Source of the DNA: Paramixta manurensis
GTDB lineage: Bacteria > Pseudomonadota > Gammaproteobacteria > Enterobacterales > Enterobacteriaceae
DNA length: 64,000 nt
Reading direction: 5' to 3'
Assembly (NCBI RefSeq): GCF_013285385.1
Contig: NZ_CP054212.1
Coordinates: 1,674,001 to 1,738,000 of the forward strand
The notes under the pieces were generated by a model. That model was not told the DNA's origin. It searched no databases and saw only the letters and a program-made list of their open reading frames with translations. The position numbers and the translations under genes are program-made. Positions 34,631-43,987 of this stretch are shown here, in pieces. The stretch's first letter is position 1. Each line of letters starts with the position of its first letter.

Positions 34631-34660
34631 GAAAAAAGGCGACAGTTGAACTGTCGCCTC
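34631..34660 (-). terminator. trxB intrinsic terminator
   Basis: On the minus strand AGGCGACAGTT pairs with AACTGTCGCCT, followed by TTTTTT, 29 bases after the trxB stop. It separates trxB from cydDC. Confidence 0.92.
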
Positions 34661-34688
34661 GAATAAATAAGATCAGGTTATTAACAAT

Positions 34689-35657
34689 TTACTTATCGTT
34701 TTTAACCAATCCGTCCAGATAGCGCTCGGCATCCAGCGCCGCCATACAGCCGGTGCCGGCGGAAGTAATGGCTTGCCGATAAGTGTGATCCATCACATCG
34801 CCAGCCGCGAATACGCCTGGGATGCTGGTTTGCGTGGCGTTGCCCTGCAAGCCGGACTGGACTTTGATATAGCCATTTTCCAGTTCTAATTGCCCCTGGA
34901 AAATAGCGGTGTTCGGGCTGTGACCAATGGCGATAAACAACCCGGCCACCTCTAATTGCTCAATCTGCTCTGGTTCCTGAGTTGAACGCAGGCGCACGCC
35001 GGTGACACCCATCTGGTCGCCCACGACTTCTTCAAGCGTACGATGCGTATGCAACACGATATTGCCGTTATTCACCTTTTCCATCAGGCGGTCGATCAAG
35101 ATTTTTTCGGCGCGGAAATTGTCACGGCGGTGGATGAGATGCACTTCAGCGGCGATATTCGCCAGGTAAAGCGCTTCTTCGACCGCCGTATTACCGCCAC
35201 CAATCACAGCCACTTTCTGCTGGCGATAAAAGAAACCGTCACAAGTGGCGCAGGCCGAGACGCCTTTACCTTTAAACGCTTCTTCTGATGGCAGCCCTAA
35301 ATAGCGTGCAGAGGCGCCGGTGGCAATGATCAGCGCATCGGCGGTGTATTCGCCGCTATCGCCCACCAGACGGAATGGACGGTTTTGCAGATCCACCGTG
35401 TGGATATGGTCGAAAATGATTTCGGTATTAAATTTTACCGCGTGCTCATGCATACGTTCCATCAGCAGCGGGCCGGTCAGATCGCTCGGATCGCCTGGCC
35501 AGTTCTCGACATCGGTAGTGGTAGTGAGCTGACCGCCTTTTTCCAGCCCGGTAACCAGCACCGGGTTGAGATTGGCGCGTGCAGCGTAAACGGCGGCGGT
35601 ATAGCCTGCCGGACCGGAGCCCAGAATCAATAATTTACTGTGTTTAGCCGTGCCCAT
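34689..35657 (-). CDS. trxB: thioredoxin-disulfide reductase
   Basis: This FAD enzyme reduces thioredoxin with NADPH. The 322 residues have the FAD dinucleotide loop GSGPAGYTAAVYAARA near the N-terminus, the redox motif CATCDGFF (about 136-143), the NADPH loop VIGGGNTAVEEALYLA and the second FAD contact at GVFAAGDVMDHTYRQA. It is divergent from lrp, with about 525 bases between, as in E. coli. Confidence 0.98.
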   Translation of the reverse strand: MGTAKHSKLLILGSGPAGYTAAVYAARANLNPVLVTGLEKGGQLTTTTDVENWPGDPSDLTGPLLMERMHEHAVKFNTEIIFDHIHTVDLQNRPFRLVGDSGEYTADALIIATGASARYLGLPSEEAFKGKGVSACATCDGFFYRQQKVAVIGGGNTAVEEALYLANIAAEVHLIHRRDNFRAEKILIDRLMEKVNNGNIVLHTHRTLEEVVGDQMGVTGVRLRSTQEPEQIEQLEVAGLFIAIGHSPNTAIFQGQLELENGYIKVQSGLQGNATQTSIPGVFAAGDVMDHTYRQAITSAGTGCMAALDAERYLDGLVKNDK

Positions 35658-36182
35658 GAGATCCTCAGTTGTTTACTGGCAAACATAACGGCGATTGTAG
35701 GGAATTTGAAGACGCAAAAAAAGGGCCGGGCAATTTTGTTAACAATCGATGTAAGAGGTTTGACCGATAATCAAGGCAGGGCGATTGCCGCTGCGCTAAA
35801 ACAGGGCGTAGAAATGGGTTTTCATGGTGCAACAGATGAAAAATATCCATTAAAAAACAGCGACGCAGCAATCAATCTGGCATGTTGTACTGATTTTGGT
35901 TGTTTTACTTTGACAATCGGCTGCGCTTTTGCGAAAACATTGTAGGAAGCAGAGAGTATTTTGGCGGTAAAGGCAGCGTTTCATATGCTGTTTTGCCTAT
36001 TCAGCCGAAAATAAACTCAGTCTGACATTTGTCATGACGCATGGTGTGGACAGACAGCATGCGTCATACGGATGGGCGCTTTAAACCGCAACAGGCGCTA
36101 TGTCTTCACTTAAATGACCCTGCACAGTGAATAGGTTCAGGGTATGGCAGGTAAAGGGAAGGAATTAAGAGAGACAATAATA
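35658..36182. promoter_or_regulatory. trxB/lrp divergent region with long lrp leader
   Basis: This 525-base region holds the trxB and lrp promoters. E. coli lrp has a long untranslated leader of over 250 bases, and the gap here fits one. Inside, ATGACGCATG (36034-36043) and CATGCGTCAT (36058-36067) form a perfect 10-base dyad with a 14-base loop. A weaker ACCCTG/CAGGGT pair spans about 36117-36143. An open frame of 101 codons at 35640-35945 overlaps trxB and has no binding site or family resemblance, so I do not call it. Confidence 0.55.
36034..36067 (+). repeat. perfect 10-base inverted repeat in the lrp leader
   Basis: ATGACGCATG and CATGCGTCAT are separated by 14 bases, about 115 bases before the lrp start codon. 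As RNA it would make a stable hairpin in the presumed leader; as DNA it could be an operator. Confidence 0.7.
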
Positions 36183-36677
36183 ATGGTAGACAATAAAAAA
36201 CGCCCCGGTAAAGACCTCGACAGAATCGATAGAAATATTCTGAATGAATTGCAAAAGGATGGGCGCATTTCCAACGTGGAACTTTCCAAACGGGTTGGGC
36301 TATCTCCTACGCCATGTTTAGAGCGCGTACGTCGTTTGGAGCGTCAGGGTTTTATTCTGGGCTACACCGCGCTGTTAAATCCGCACTATTTGGATGCTTC
36401 ACTGTTGGTGTTTGTTGAGATTACTCTGAATCGTGGCGCGCCGGATGTGTTTGAACAATTTAACGCCGCTGTGCAAAAACTTGAGGAAACTCAAGAGTGT
36501 CACTTAGTTTCAGGTGATTTTGACTATCTGCTGAAAACGCGTGTACCGGATATGTCCGCTTACCGTAAGCTGTTGGGCGAAACCTTGCTACGTCTGCCCG
36601 GCGTGAACGATACGCGTACCTATGTTGTCATGGAAGAAGTGAAACAAAGTAATCGCTTAGTGATAAAAACGCGCTAA
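36183..36677 (+). CDS. lrp: leucine-responsive regulatory protein Lrp
   Basis: This is a global regulator of amino-acid metabolism, pili and feast/famine responses. It has 164 residues. The start MVDNKKRPGKDLDRIDRNIL at 36183 is preceded by gagagacaataata; a longer in-frame ATG at 36144 is not used in relatives. The N-terminal helix-turn-helix is ISNVELSKRVGLSPTPCLERV, and the C-terminal RAM/AsnC effector domain spans about 70-155. Lrp may also regulate serC-aroA in this same window, as in E. coli. Confidence 0.98.
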   Translation: MVDNKKRPGKDLDRIDRNILNELQKDGRISNVELSKRVGLSPTPCLERVRRLERQGFILGYTALLNPHYLDASLLVFVEITLNRGAPDVFEQFNAAVQKLEETQECHLVSGDFDYLLKTRVPDMSAYRKLLGETLLRLPGVNDTRTYVVMEEVKQSNRLVIKTR

Positions 36678-36796
36678 CACAGGGCAGGTGCAAAACCTGA
36701 TAGTTTTCGATACACTCCTGTGAATTCATACAGGTTCAGCGTCGGGCTTGCCCGGCGCTGTTGCCTCCATAGTTTACAGGCACCTGGAGAGTTCTC

Positions 36797-39700
36797 TTGA
36801 GCCAGGAATACACAGAAGATAAAGAAGTATCCTTACAGCCGCTGAGCAGCGGGCGTCGTTTGCTCGAAGCGTTGTTGATTATTGTTGCGCTTTTCGCCGT
36901 CTACTTGATGGTGGCTTTGCTGAGCTTTAATCCTTCCGATCCCAGTTGGTCACAAACCGCCTGGCATGAACCTATTCATAATTTGGGCGGCAGCATCGGC
37001 GCATGGCTTGCCGATACGCTTCTCTTTATTTTCGGGGTGATGGCTTACGCCATTCCGCCGGTTATCCTTGGCCTATGCTGGATCACGTTCCGGCAACGCG
37101 ATAGTCAGGACTATATTGATTATTTCGCCGTCGGCTTACGGCTGATTGGCGTTTTGGCGCTGGTGGTCACCACGTGTGGCCTGGCGGCGTTGAATGCGGA
37201 TGATATTTGGTATTTCGCTTCCGGCGGCGTGATTGGCAGCCTGATTAGTAACGCGATGGCACCGTGGTTCAGCGGCGCGGGTGGAACGCTGACGTTGTTG
37301 TGCATCTGGGCGGCGGGCCTGACGTTGTATACCGGCTGGTCCTGGCTGACGATTGCCGAGAAAATCGGCGCGGTAGTGATGGGGGTCTTGACCTTCGCCA
37401 GTAACCGTTCGCGCCATAATGAAGAGTGGCAAGATGATGAAGATGACCGTCATGATCGCGCGCCGGTAATTAAACGCGTGCGTCCGCTCCGTGCCGACGA
37501 TGAAGAGGATGATGTCTTACTTACCGCTCCGCGTTTGTCGTCGCCGGAAAGTGATGATGAATATGATGACGATCCGCTGTTAGCGAAAACTACGCTACCT
37601 GCCGCGGCGGTTGCCGCTGTGCATGATGCGCAAGCAGAGGCGCCAGAAGAGACAGCGCCACAGCCGGTTCAACAAACCTCTTCTCCCTCTACGCCTCCGG
37701 CCAGCGAGCCAGTATCCGCCGCGCCGCCGCTGTATCGTTTCGAGATGCCTGAAGAAAAAACGGTGGCGCCGAATGATGAGGATGAGGGGCCGCGGATGGG
37801 CAACTGGCGTGATGTGCAAGAATCTGCACCATCGCCGTTTGATTTTTCTTCTCCGCAACCTTCCACGCCTTTGGCCGTGCCCGCGTCTGCTGGGCTATCT
37901 GACGCAGCGAAAGCCGCTGCCGTGTCAGGAGGCGTTGCTCCGTTTATGCCGGGCTTTAGCGCCACGGGCGAGGAGGCCAATCCGCAAGTTAAACAGGGGA
38001 TTGGTCCTGAACTCCCGCGTCCTAATCCGGTGAAATTACCGACACGCCGCGAACTGGCTTCTTACGGCATTAAGTTACCTTCACAACGTATGGCGGAAGA
38101 GAAGGCGCGCGAAGAAGAAGCGCAGCGCCAGCAGCAAGCCTCGCAAAGCCCAATCGCTTCCGAACAGTACGATGAAGAAGAGAATATGGCGCAGCAGGAG
38201 GCCCATCTGCGTGACGCCTTTATGTCACAACAACAGCAACGCTATGGTGAGGCGTTTACCCCTGATGAAGACGACGAAACGGCGCTTCAGCAGGCGGCAT
38301 TAGCGCGTGAGTTCGCCGCGCAGCAGCAACATCGTTATGGTGAGCCGGGGGCGGCCGCAGCGGATCGTGGGCCGGCTTTTACGCTGGATACGTCCGGCGC
38401 ATTTGATTTTTCACCGATGGATGATTTGGTTGATGATGGCCCAAGTGAACCATTATTTACCATCGCGGCCACGCCGGAACCGGAAGCCCCCTCAACGCCG
38501 ACTTCGGCTCCGGCTGCACACTGGCAATCGGCTCCCGCGCCTTCGGAGGCGTATCAGCAGCCTGCGGCACCTGAACCAGAACAGCCGCAGCCGGCGGCGA
38601 ATAGTTTGATACATCCATTCCTGGTCCGTCACGAGCAACCCTTACACAAGCCGACCACGCCGTTACCGACGCTGGAACTGCTTACGCCGCCACCGGCAGA
38701 AGAGGAGCCGGTTGATATGTTTGCGCTGGAACAAACGGCACGGTTGGTGGAAGCCCGTTTGGCGGACTACCGGGTTAAAGCCGAGGTGGTAGGGATTTCT
38801 CCGGGGCCGGTGATCACGCGTTTTGAGTTGGATCTGGCGCCAGGTGTAAAAGCCGCGCGCATTTCTAACTTGTCACGCGATTTGGCGCGCTCGCTCTCTG
38901 CGGTTGCGGTGCGTGTGGTGGAAGTGATACCAGGCAAACCTTACGTCGGGCTTGAGTTGCCGAATAAACATCGTCAAACCGTCTATCTGCGCGAAGTGCT
39001 GGATTGCGCGAAATTCCGTGATAACCCGTCGCCGCTTGCGGTGGTGCTGGGTAAAGATATTGCAGGCCAACCGGTGGTAGCGGACTTGGCGAAAATGCCG
39101 CATTTATTAGTCGCGGGTACCACCGGCTCCGGTAAATCGGTTGGTGTGAACGCGATGATTATCAGCATGTTGTATAAAGCCACGCCGGAAGAAGTGCGCT
39201 TTATTATGATTGACCCCAAAATGCTGGAACTGTCGGTTTACGAAGGGATCCCACATCTGTTAACTGAAGTGGTCACTGATATGAAAGATGCGGCCAATGC
39301 GCTGCGTTGGAGTGTGGGTGAGATGGAACGCCGCTATAAACTGATGTCTGCTCTCGGCGTGCGTAATCTGGCCGGTTATAACGAGAAAGTTGAGCAAGCA
39401 GAGGCTATGGGCCGACCGATTCCTGATCCGTTCTGGAAACCGGGCGACAGTATGGATACCACGCCGCCGGTGTTGGAAAAACTGCCGTATATTGTGGTGA
39501 TGGTCGATGAGTTTGCCGACCTGATGATGGCGGTTGGCAAAAAGGTGGAAGAACTTATCGCGCGTTTGGCACAGAAGGCCCGTGCCGCCGGTATCCATTT
39601 GGTGCTGGCGACGCAACGCCCATCGGTGGATGTGATTACTGGTTTGATTAAGGCTAACATTCCAACCCGTATTGCCTTCACCGTATCCAGTAAGATTGAC

Positions 39701-40138
39701 TCACGGACCATTCTCGATCAGGGCGGCGCGGAATCGCTGTTGGGCATGGGTGATATGCTGTATATGCCGCCAAACTCTTCGAACCCGGTACGCGTTCACG
39801 GTGCATTTGTACGCGATCAGGAAGTGCATGCGGTGGTGCAGGATTGGAAAGCGCGCGGTCGACCCCAGTATATTGATAGCATCACAGCGGGCGATGAGGG
39901 CGAAGGCGGCGGCTTAGGCCTGGATGGCGATGAAGAGCTTGATCAGTTGTTCGATCAGGCGGTGGCTTTCGTGGTGGAAAAACGCCGCGCATCCATCTCC
40001 GGCGTTCAACGCCAGTTCCGCATTGGCTACAACCGGGCTGCTCGGATTATTGAACAGATGGAAGCGCAGGGAATTGTGTCGACGCCGGGCCATAATGGTA
40101 ACCGGGAAGTACTGGCGCCGCCTTCCCATGAGATGTAA
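36797..40138 (+). CDS. ftsK: DNA translocase FtsK
   Basis: This septal DNA pump coordinates chromosome dimer resolution with cell division. It starts at TTG 36797 (ctggagag upstream) and has 1113 residues, about 200 fewer than E. coli (1329). The N-terminal domain has four membrane helices (about 20-190). A Pro/Gln/Glu-rich linker (about 200-620) follows and holds the size difference; it contains two degenerate QQQ-RYGE units. The RecA-like motor has Walker A GTTGSGKSVG (about 774) and Walker B VVMVDEFADLMM. The C-terminal winged-helix gamma domain (EELDQLFDQAV to the end) reads KOPS. Confidence 0.97.
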   Translation: MSQEYTEDKEVSLQPLSSGRRLLEALLIIVALFAVYLMVALLSFNPSDPSWSQTAWHEPIHNLGGSIGAWLADTLLFIFGVMAYAIPPVILGLCWITFRQRDSQDYIDYFAVGLRLIGVLALVVTTCGLAALNADDIWYFASGGVIGSLISNAMAPWFSGAGGTLTLLCIWAAGLTLYTGWSWLTIAEKIGAVVMGVLTFASNRSRHNEEWQDDEDDRHDRAPVIKRVRPLRADDEEDDVLLTAPRLSSPESDDEYDDDPLLAKTTLPAAAVAAVHDAQAEAPEETAPQPVQQTSSPSTPPASEPVSAAPPLYRFEMPEEKTVAPNDEDEGPRMGNWRDVQESAPSPFDFSSPQPSTPLAVPASAGLSDAAKAAAVSGGVAPFMPGFSATGEEANPQVKQGIGPELPRPNPVKLPTRRELASYGIKLPSQRMAEEKAREEEAQRQQQASQSPIASEQYDEEENMAQQEAHLRDAFMSQQQQRYGEAFTPDEDDETALQQAALAREFAAQQQHRYGEPGAAAADRGPAFTLDTSGAFDFSPMDDLVDDGPSEPLFTIAATPEPEAPSTPTSAPAAHWQSAPAPSEAYQQPAAPEPEQPQPAANSLIHPFLVRHEQPLHKPTTPLPTLELLTPPPAEEEPVDMFALEQTARLVEARLADYRVKAEVVGISPGPVITRFELDLAPGVKAARISNLSRDLARSLSAVAVRVVEVIPGKPYVGLELPNKHRQTVYLREVLDCAKFRDNPSPLAVVLGKDIAGQPVVADLAKMPHLLVAGTTGSGKSVGVNAMIISMLYKATPEEVRFIMIDPKMLELSVYEGIPHLLTEVVTDMKDAANALRWSVGEMERRYKLMSALGVRNLAGYNEKVEQAEAMGRPIPDPFWKPGDSMDTTPPVLEKLPYIVVMVDEFADLMMAVGKKVEELIARLAQKARAAGIHLVLATQRPSVDVITGLIKANIPTRIAFTVSSKIDSRTILDQGGAESLLGMGDMLYMPPNSSNPVRVHGAFVRDQEVHAVVQDWKARGRPQYIDSITAGDEGEGGGLGLDGDEELDQLFDQAVAFVVEKRRASISGVQRQFRIGYNRAARIIEQMEAQGIVSTPGHNGNREVLAPPSHEM

Positions 40139-40162
40139 CGATGCGCGGTCGTAACGCAAAGA

Positions 40163-40196
40163 GTAGAGGGTCAGGCTTGCCTGGCCTCTTTGTTTA
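40163..40196 (+). terminator. ftsK terminator
   Basis: GAGGGTCAGGC and GCCTGGCCTC fold into a hairpin with one bulge, followed by tttgttta, about 25 bases after the ftsK stop. Confidence 0.65.
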
Positions 40197-40328
40197 TGGT
40201 GGTTTTTGCACCATGAAGGTGAAGGTTTTCAGTTTATTCGCCTGTCGGGACGGCGCGAGCCCGACTAAAGTATTTACAGGCGCGCTGCTTCGCGCGGGAT
40301 AAAATGTATCAATAAGGAATCTGTTGTC

Positions 40329-40940
40329 ATGAAAAAATTCGTGCTCTCTTGCTGCCTGTTATCCGCATTCGTTTCTGTTGGCGCTCTGGCGGATGCGTCT
40401 AGTGATTTGCAGCAGCGCCTGGGGAAAGTGAGTAGCTTTCACGCCAGCTTCACGCAGAAAGTGACCGACGGTTCTGGCACTAACGTCCAGGATGGCGAAG
40501 GCGAATTATGGGTCAAACGGCCGAACCTGTTTAACTGGCATATGACGGCGCCTGATGAAAGTATCATTATTTCCGACGGGAAAACGCTATGGTTTTATAA
40601 CCCATTTGTCGAGCAGGTCAGCGCCAGTTGGTTGAAAGATGCCACCAGCAATACGCCATTTATGTTGATTGCGCGTAACCAGCATAGTGATTGGCAGCAA
40701 TATAATATTAAACAACAAGGTGATAACTTCGAACTGACGCCTAAATCTGATGCCGGTAACCTGAAGCAATTCACGATTAACGTTTCATCGAATGGCACCA
40801 TCAACCAATTTAGCGCCATTGAGCAAGATGGTCAGCGCAGTAGCTATGCCCTGAAGAGCCAGCAGAATGGGGCGGTAAGCCCGGATAAGTTTACCTTTAC
40901 GCCACCTAAAGGCATAACGGTAGACGACCAACGTCAGTGA
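40329..40940 (+). CDS. lolA: outer membrane lipoprotein carrier protein LolA
   Basis: This periplasmic chaperone ferries lipoproteins from LolCDE to LolB. It has 203 residues. A signal peptide (MKKFVLSCCLLSAFVSVGALA) is followed by DASSDLQQRLGKVSSFHASFTQ. The mature protein contains RPNLFNWHMTAPDESIIISDGKTLWFYNP, the start of the half-barrel with the conserved arginine (LolA R43 equivalent). rarA begins 7 bases after its stop. Confidence 0.97.
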   Translation: MKKFVLSCCLLSAFVSVGALADASSDLQQRLGKVSSFHASFTQKVTDGSGTNVQDGEGELWVKRPNLFNWHMTAPDESIIISDGKTLWFYNPFVEQVSASWLKDATSNTPFMLIARNQHSDWQQYNIKQQGDNFELTPKSDAGNLKQFTINVSSNGTINQFSAIEQDGQRSSYALKSQQNGAVSPDKFTFTPPKGITVDDQRQ

Positions 40941-40947
40941 GGTTTTG

Positions 40948-42291
40948 GTGAGTAACCTGTCTCTGGACTTTTCCTCAAATGAGTTTCAACCGTTGGCCGC
41001 GCGTATGCGGCCAACCACGCTTGCGCAATATATCGGGCAGCAGCACTTGCTGGCACCGGGTAAGCCTTTGCCGCGTGCGATTGAAGCGGGACATCTGCAT
41101 TCGATGATTCTGTGGGGGCCGCCAGGGACCGGGAAAACCACGCTGGCTGAAGTTATTGGCCATTATGGTAATGCCGACGTTGAGCGTATCTCTGCCGTGA
41201 CCTCGGGAGTGAAGGAGATACGCGAGGCCATTGAGCGTGCGCGTCAGAATCGTAACGCAGGCCGCCGTACCATTCTTTTTGTCGATGAGGTACATCGTTT
41301 CAATAAAAGCCAACAGGACGCGTTTCTGCCGCATATTGAGGACGGTACCATTACCTTCATCGGCGCCACGACTGAAAACCCATCGTTTGAGCTGAACTCG
41401 GCATTACTGTCGCGCGCGCGCGTTTATCTGCTGAAATCCCTCACCACGGAAGAGATTGAAACCGTGCTTGAACAGGCAATGAATGATGCCGAGCGCGGGC
41501 TAGGTAAGCAGGATCTGTTATTGCCGGATAACACGCGGCGGATGATTGCTGAACTGGTCAATGGGGATGCTCGTCGCGCATTAAATACGCTGGAAATGAT
41601 GGCGGATATGGCGGAAAGCGATGCGCAAGGTCAGCGTGAGCTAACGCCGCAATTGCTTAATGAGGTTTCGGGCGAACGTGCGGCGCGTTTTGATAACAAA
41701 GGCGATCGTTACTACGATTTGATTTCCGCGCTGCATAAATCAGTGCGGGGGTCAGCGCCGGATGCCGCGCTTTATTGGTATGCACGTATTATTACCGCTG
41801 GCGGTGATCCGCTTTACGTCGCGCGGCGGCTGTTAGCCATCGCTTCTGAAGATGTCGGCAATGCCGATCCGCGCGGAATGCAGGTGGCGATTGCCGCGTG
41901 GGATTGTTTTACGCGTGTCGGCCCGGCTGAGGGTGAGCGCGCCATCGCGCAGGCAATTGTTTATCTTGCTTGTGCACCCAAAAGTAATGCGGTGTATACC
42001 GCATTTAAAGCTGCGATGCGCGATGCGCGTGATAACCCCGATTATGATGTGCCAGAGCATCTACGCAATGCGCCGACCAAACTGATGAAGGAGATGGGGC
42101 TAGGTAAGGAGTATCGTTACGCACATGACGAACCTAATGCTTACGCCGCCGGAGAAATCTATTTTCCGCCTGAAATGGCACAGACGCGTTATTATCAACC
42201 CAGTTCCCGCGGGCTGGAGGGGAAAATTGGTGAAAAGCTCGCCTGGCTGACTGAACTGGATCAAAATAGCCCGACAAAACGCTACCGATAA
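40948..42291 (+). CDS. rarA: replication-associated recombination protein A (RarA/MgsA)
   Basis: This is an AAA+ ATPase of the clamp-loader family acting at stalled replication forks. The GTG at 40948 with gagg 5 bases upstream gives 447 residues (MSNLSLDFSS), as in E. coli. Walker A is GPPGTGKTT (57-65), Walker B VDEVHRFNKSQQDAFLP, sensor 1 GATTENPSFELNSALLSRARV. The C-terminal tetramerisation part includes KGDRYYDLISALHKSVRGSAPDAALYWYARI. It is tightly linked to lolA and followed by serS. Confidence 0.97.
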   Translation: MSNLSLDFSSNEFQPLAARMRPTTLAQYIGQQHLLAPGKPLPRAIEAGHLHSMILWGPPGTGKTTLAEVIGHYGNADVERISAVTSGVKEIREAIERARQNRNAGRRTILFVDEVHRFNKSQQDAFLPHIEDGTITFIGATTENPSFELNSALLSRARVYLLKSLTTEEIETVLEQAMNDAERGLGKQDLLLPDNTRRMIAELVNGDARRALNTLEMMADMAESDAQGQRELTPQLLNEVSGERAARFDNKGDRYYDLISALHKSVRGSAPDAALYWYARIITAGGDPLYVARRLLAIASEDVGNADPRGMQVAIAAWDCFTRVGPAEGERAIAQAIVYLACAPKSNAVYTAFKAAMRDARDNPDYDVPEHLRNAPTKLMKEMGLGKEYRYAHDEPNAYAAGEIYFPPEMAQTRYYQPSSRGLEGKIGEKLAWLTELDQNSPTKRYR

Positions 42292-42325
42292 GCCGGGCGT
42301 TGCGGTAAGGTTAGCAAGGAATTCA

Positions 42326-42352
42326 ATGCATTCGCCGCACGGCGGAATGCAT
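42326..42352. terminator. hairpin between rarA and serS
   Basis: ATGCATTC and GAATGCAT enclose an inner GCC/GGC pair with a short loop. There is no T tract. It may be a weak terminator or processing hairpin in the 104-base gap. Confidence 0.5.
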
Positions 42353-42395
42353 CCCCTCCGAACACTCAATTAATCACAATAAGCACAGGATAAGC

Positions 42396-43688
42396 ATGCT
42401 CGATCCCAATCTACTGCGTAATGAGCCAGACGCAGTCGCTGAAAAACTGGCACGCCGAGGATTTAAGCTGGATGTTGATACGTTACGCTCGCTGGAAGAG
42501 CGTCGTAAAGTCTTGCAGGTAGAAACCGAAACGCTGCAAGCTGAACGCAACGCCCGATCCAAATCCATCGGCCAGGCTAAAGCGCGTGGGGAAGATATTG
42601 AGCCATTGCGGCAGGAAGTGAACGTCTTAGGCGAGCGCCTGGACGCCGCCAAAGCGGGGCTGGATGCGCTACAAAATCAGATCCGTGACTTTGCGTTGAC
42701 GATGCCAAATATCCCGGCGGACGAAGTCCCGTTTGGTAAAGATGACAGTGACAACCACGAAATTAGCCGCTGGGGCGAACCGCGTCACTATGATTTTACC
42801 GTGCGCGATCACGTAGAGCTGGGTGAAATGGCGCAAGGGCTGGACTTTGCCTCGGCGGTTAAATTAACCGGCGCGCGCTTTGTGGTAATGAAGGGGCAGA
42901 TTGCCCGTATGCACCGCGCTTTGAGCCAGTTTATGCTGGACTTACATACCGAGCAGCACGGTTATAGCGAAACGTATGTGCCTTACCTGGTTAATCATGC
43001 AACATTGTATGGCACCGGGCAATTGCCTAAGTTTGGCGAAGACTTGTTCCATACCAAACCGCTAACCGAAGAGTCTGAAAGCAGTCACTACGCGTTGATC
43101 CCAACGGCAGAAGTGCCGTTAACCAATCTGGTGCGTGATGAGATCCTTGAGGAAGAGTCGCTGCCGATTAAGTTGACCGCACATACGCCTTGTTTCCGTT
43201 CTGAAGCCGGCTCCTATGGGCGCGATACCCGTGGTCTGATCCGTATGCACCAGTTTGATAAAGTTGAAATGGTGCAGATCGTTCGCCCGGAAGATTCCAT
43301 GCAAGCGCTGGAGGAGTTAACCAGCCATGCAGAGAAGGTGCTGCAATTGTTGAACTTGCCCTACCGCAAAATGTTGTTATGCAGCGGTGATATGGGCGCG
43401 AGCGCCACCAAGACCTACGATCTGGAAGTGTGGCTACCGGCGCAGGATACCTATCGTGAAATCTCTTCCTGCTCCAATATGGGGGATTTCCAGGCGCGTC
43501 GTATGCAGGCGCGTTGCCGCAGCAAAACCGAGAAAAAGCCACGCCTGGTGCATACGCTGAATGGTTCTGGTTTAGCGGTTGGACGGACGTTGGTCGCGGT
43601 GTTGGAAAACTACCAGCAAGCCGACGGGCGTATTGTGGTACCGGAAGTGTTACGCCCCTACATGAACGGCGTGGAAATTATCGGCTGA
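42396..43688 (+). CDS. serS: serine--tRNA ligase
   Basis: This is a class II aminoacyl-tRNA synthetase charging tRNA-Ser and the selenocysteine tRNA. It has 430 residues, the E. coli length. The N-terminal long coiled-coil arm that grips the tRNA covers about 25-110 (SLEERRKVLQVETETLQAERNARSKSIGQAKA). Motif 2 is CFRSEAGSYGRDTRGLIRMHQFDKVEMV, and motif 3 lies at LNGSGLAVGRTLVAVLENYQ. In E. coli dmsABC follows; here it is absent. Confidence 0.98.
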   Translation: MLDPNLLRNEPDAVAEKLARRGFKLDVDTLRSLEERRKVLQVETETLQAERNARSKSIGQAKARGEDIEPLRQEVNVLGERLDAAKAGLDALQNQIRDFALTMPNIPADEVPFGKDDSDNHEISRWGEPRHYDFTVRDHVELGEMAQGLDFASAVKLTGARFVVMKGQIARMHRALSQFMLDLHTEQHGYSETYVPYLVNHATLYGTGQLPKFGEDLFHTKPLTEESESSHYALIPTAEVPLTNLVRDEILEEESLPIKLTAHTPCFRSEAGSYGRDTRGLIRMHQFDKVEMVQIVRPEDSMQALEELTSHAEKVLQLLNLPYRKMLLCSGDMGASATKTYDLEVWLPAQDTYREISSCSNMGDFQARRMQARCRSKTEKKPRLVHTLNGSGLAVGRTLVAVLENYQQADGRIVVPEVLRPYMNGVEIIG

Positions 43689-43711
43689 GGTCGTTTTTCT
43701 CCCTTCAATCG

Positions 43712-43744
43712 GCCTGCCCGCACATTGTGCCGGCAGGCTTTTTT
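43712..43744 (+). terminator. serS terminator
   Basis: GCCTGCC and GGCAGGC pair, with an inner CAC/GTG, followed by tttttt, 24 bases after the serS stop. Confidence 0.88.
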
Positions 43745-43987
43745 ATGCAAAAAGATCCAAAAATAAATGTTATCGATACCGGTAAGGCAGGGCGAAGTAA
43801 ATGTGCCTATTTTCATAGGCATATCCGTTTTGTGCGCTTTCTCACATTGGTCGCTAAGTGGTTGTAGATAAAAAAATTAAATCGGTCGGCGGCAAATTGT
43901 GCGGTGGTGAATTTCTGTACGTTGACTTTGTTTTTGGCAATGGCAATATGCGCGCAAAATCTCTCTCTTTTCCTGGCTTTTCACACT

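Noticed and set aside
35640..35945. 101-codon open frame in the trxB-lrp gap
   Set aside because: It overlaps the trxB start, lacks a ribosome binding site and resembles no known family; the region is the expected promoter and leader zone.
37611..38033. Arg-rich frame within ftsK
   Set aside because: It is an out-of-frame reading of the low-complexity FtsK linker.
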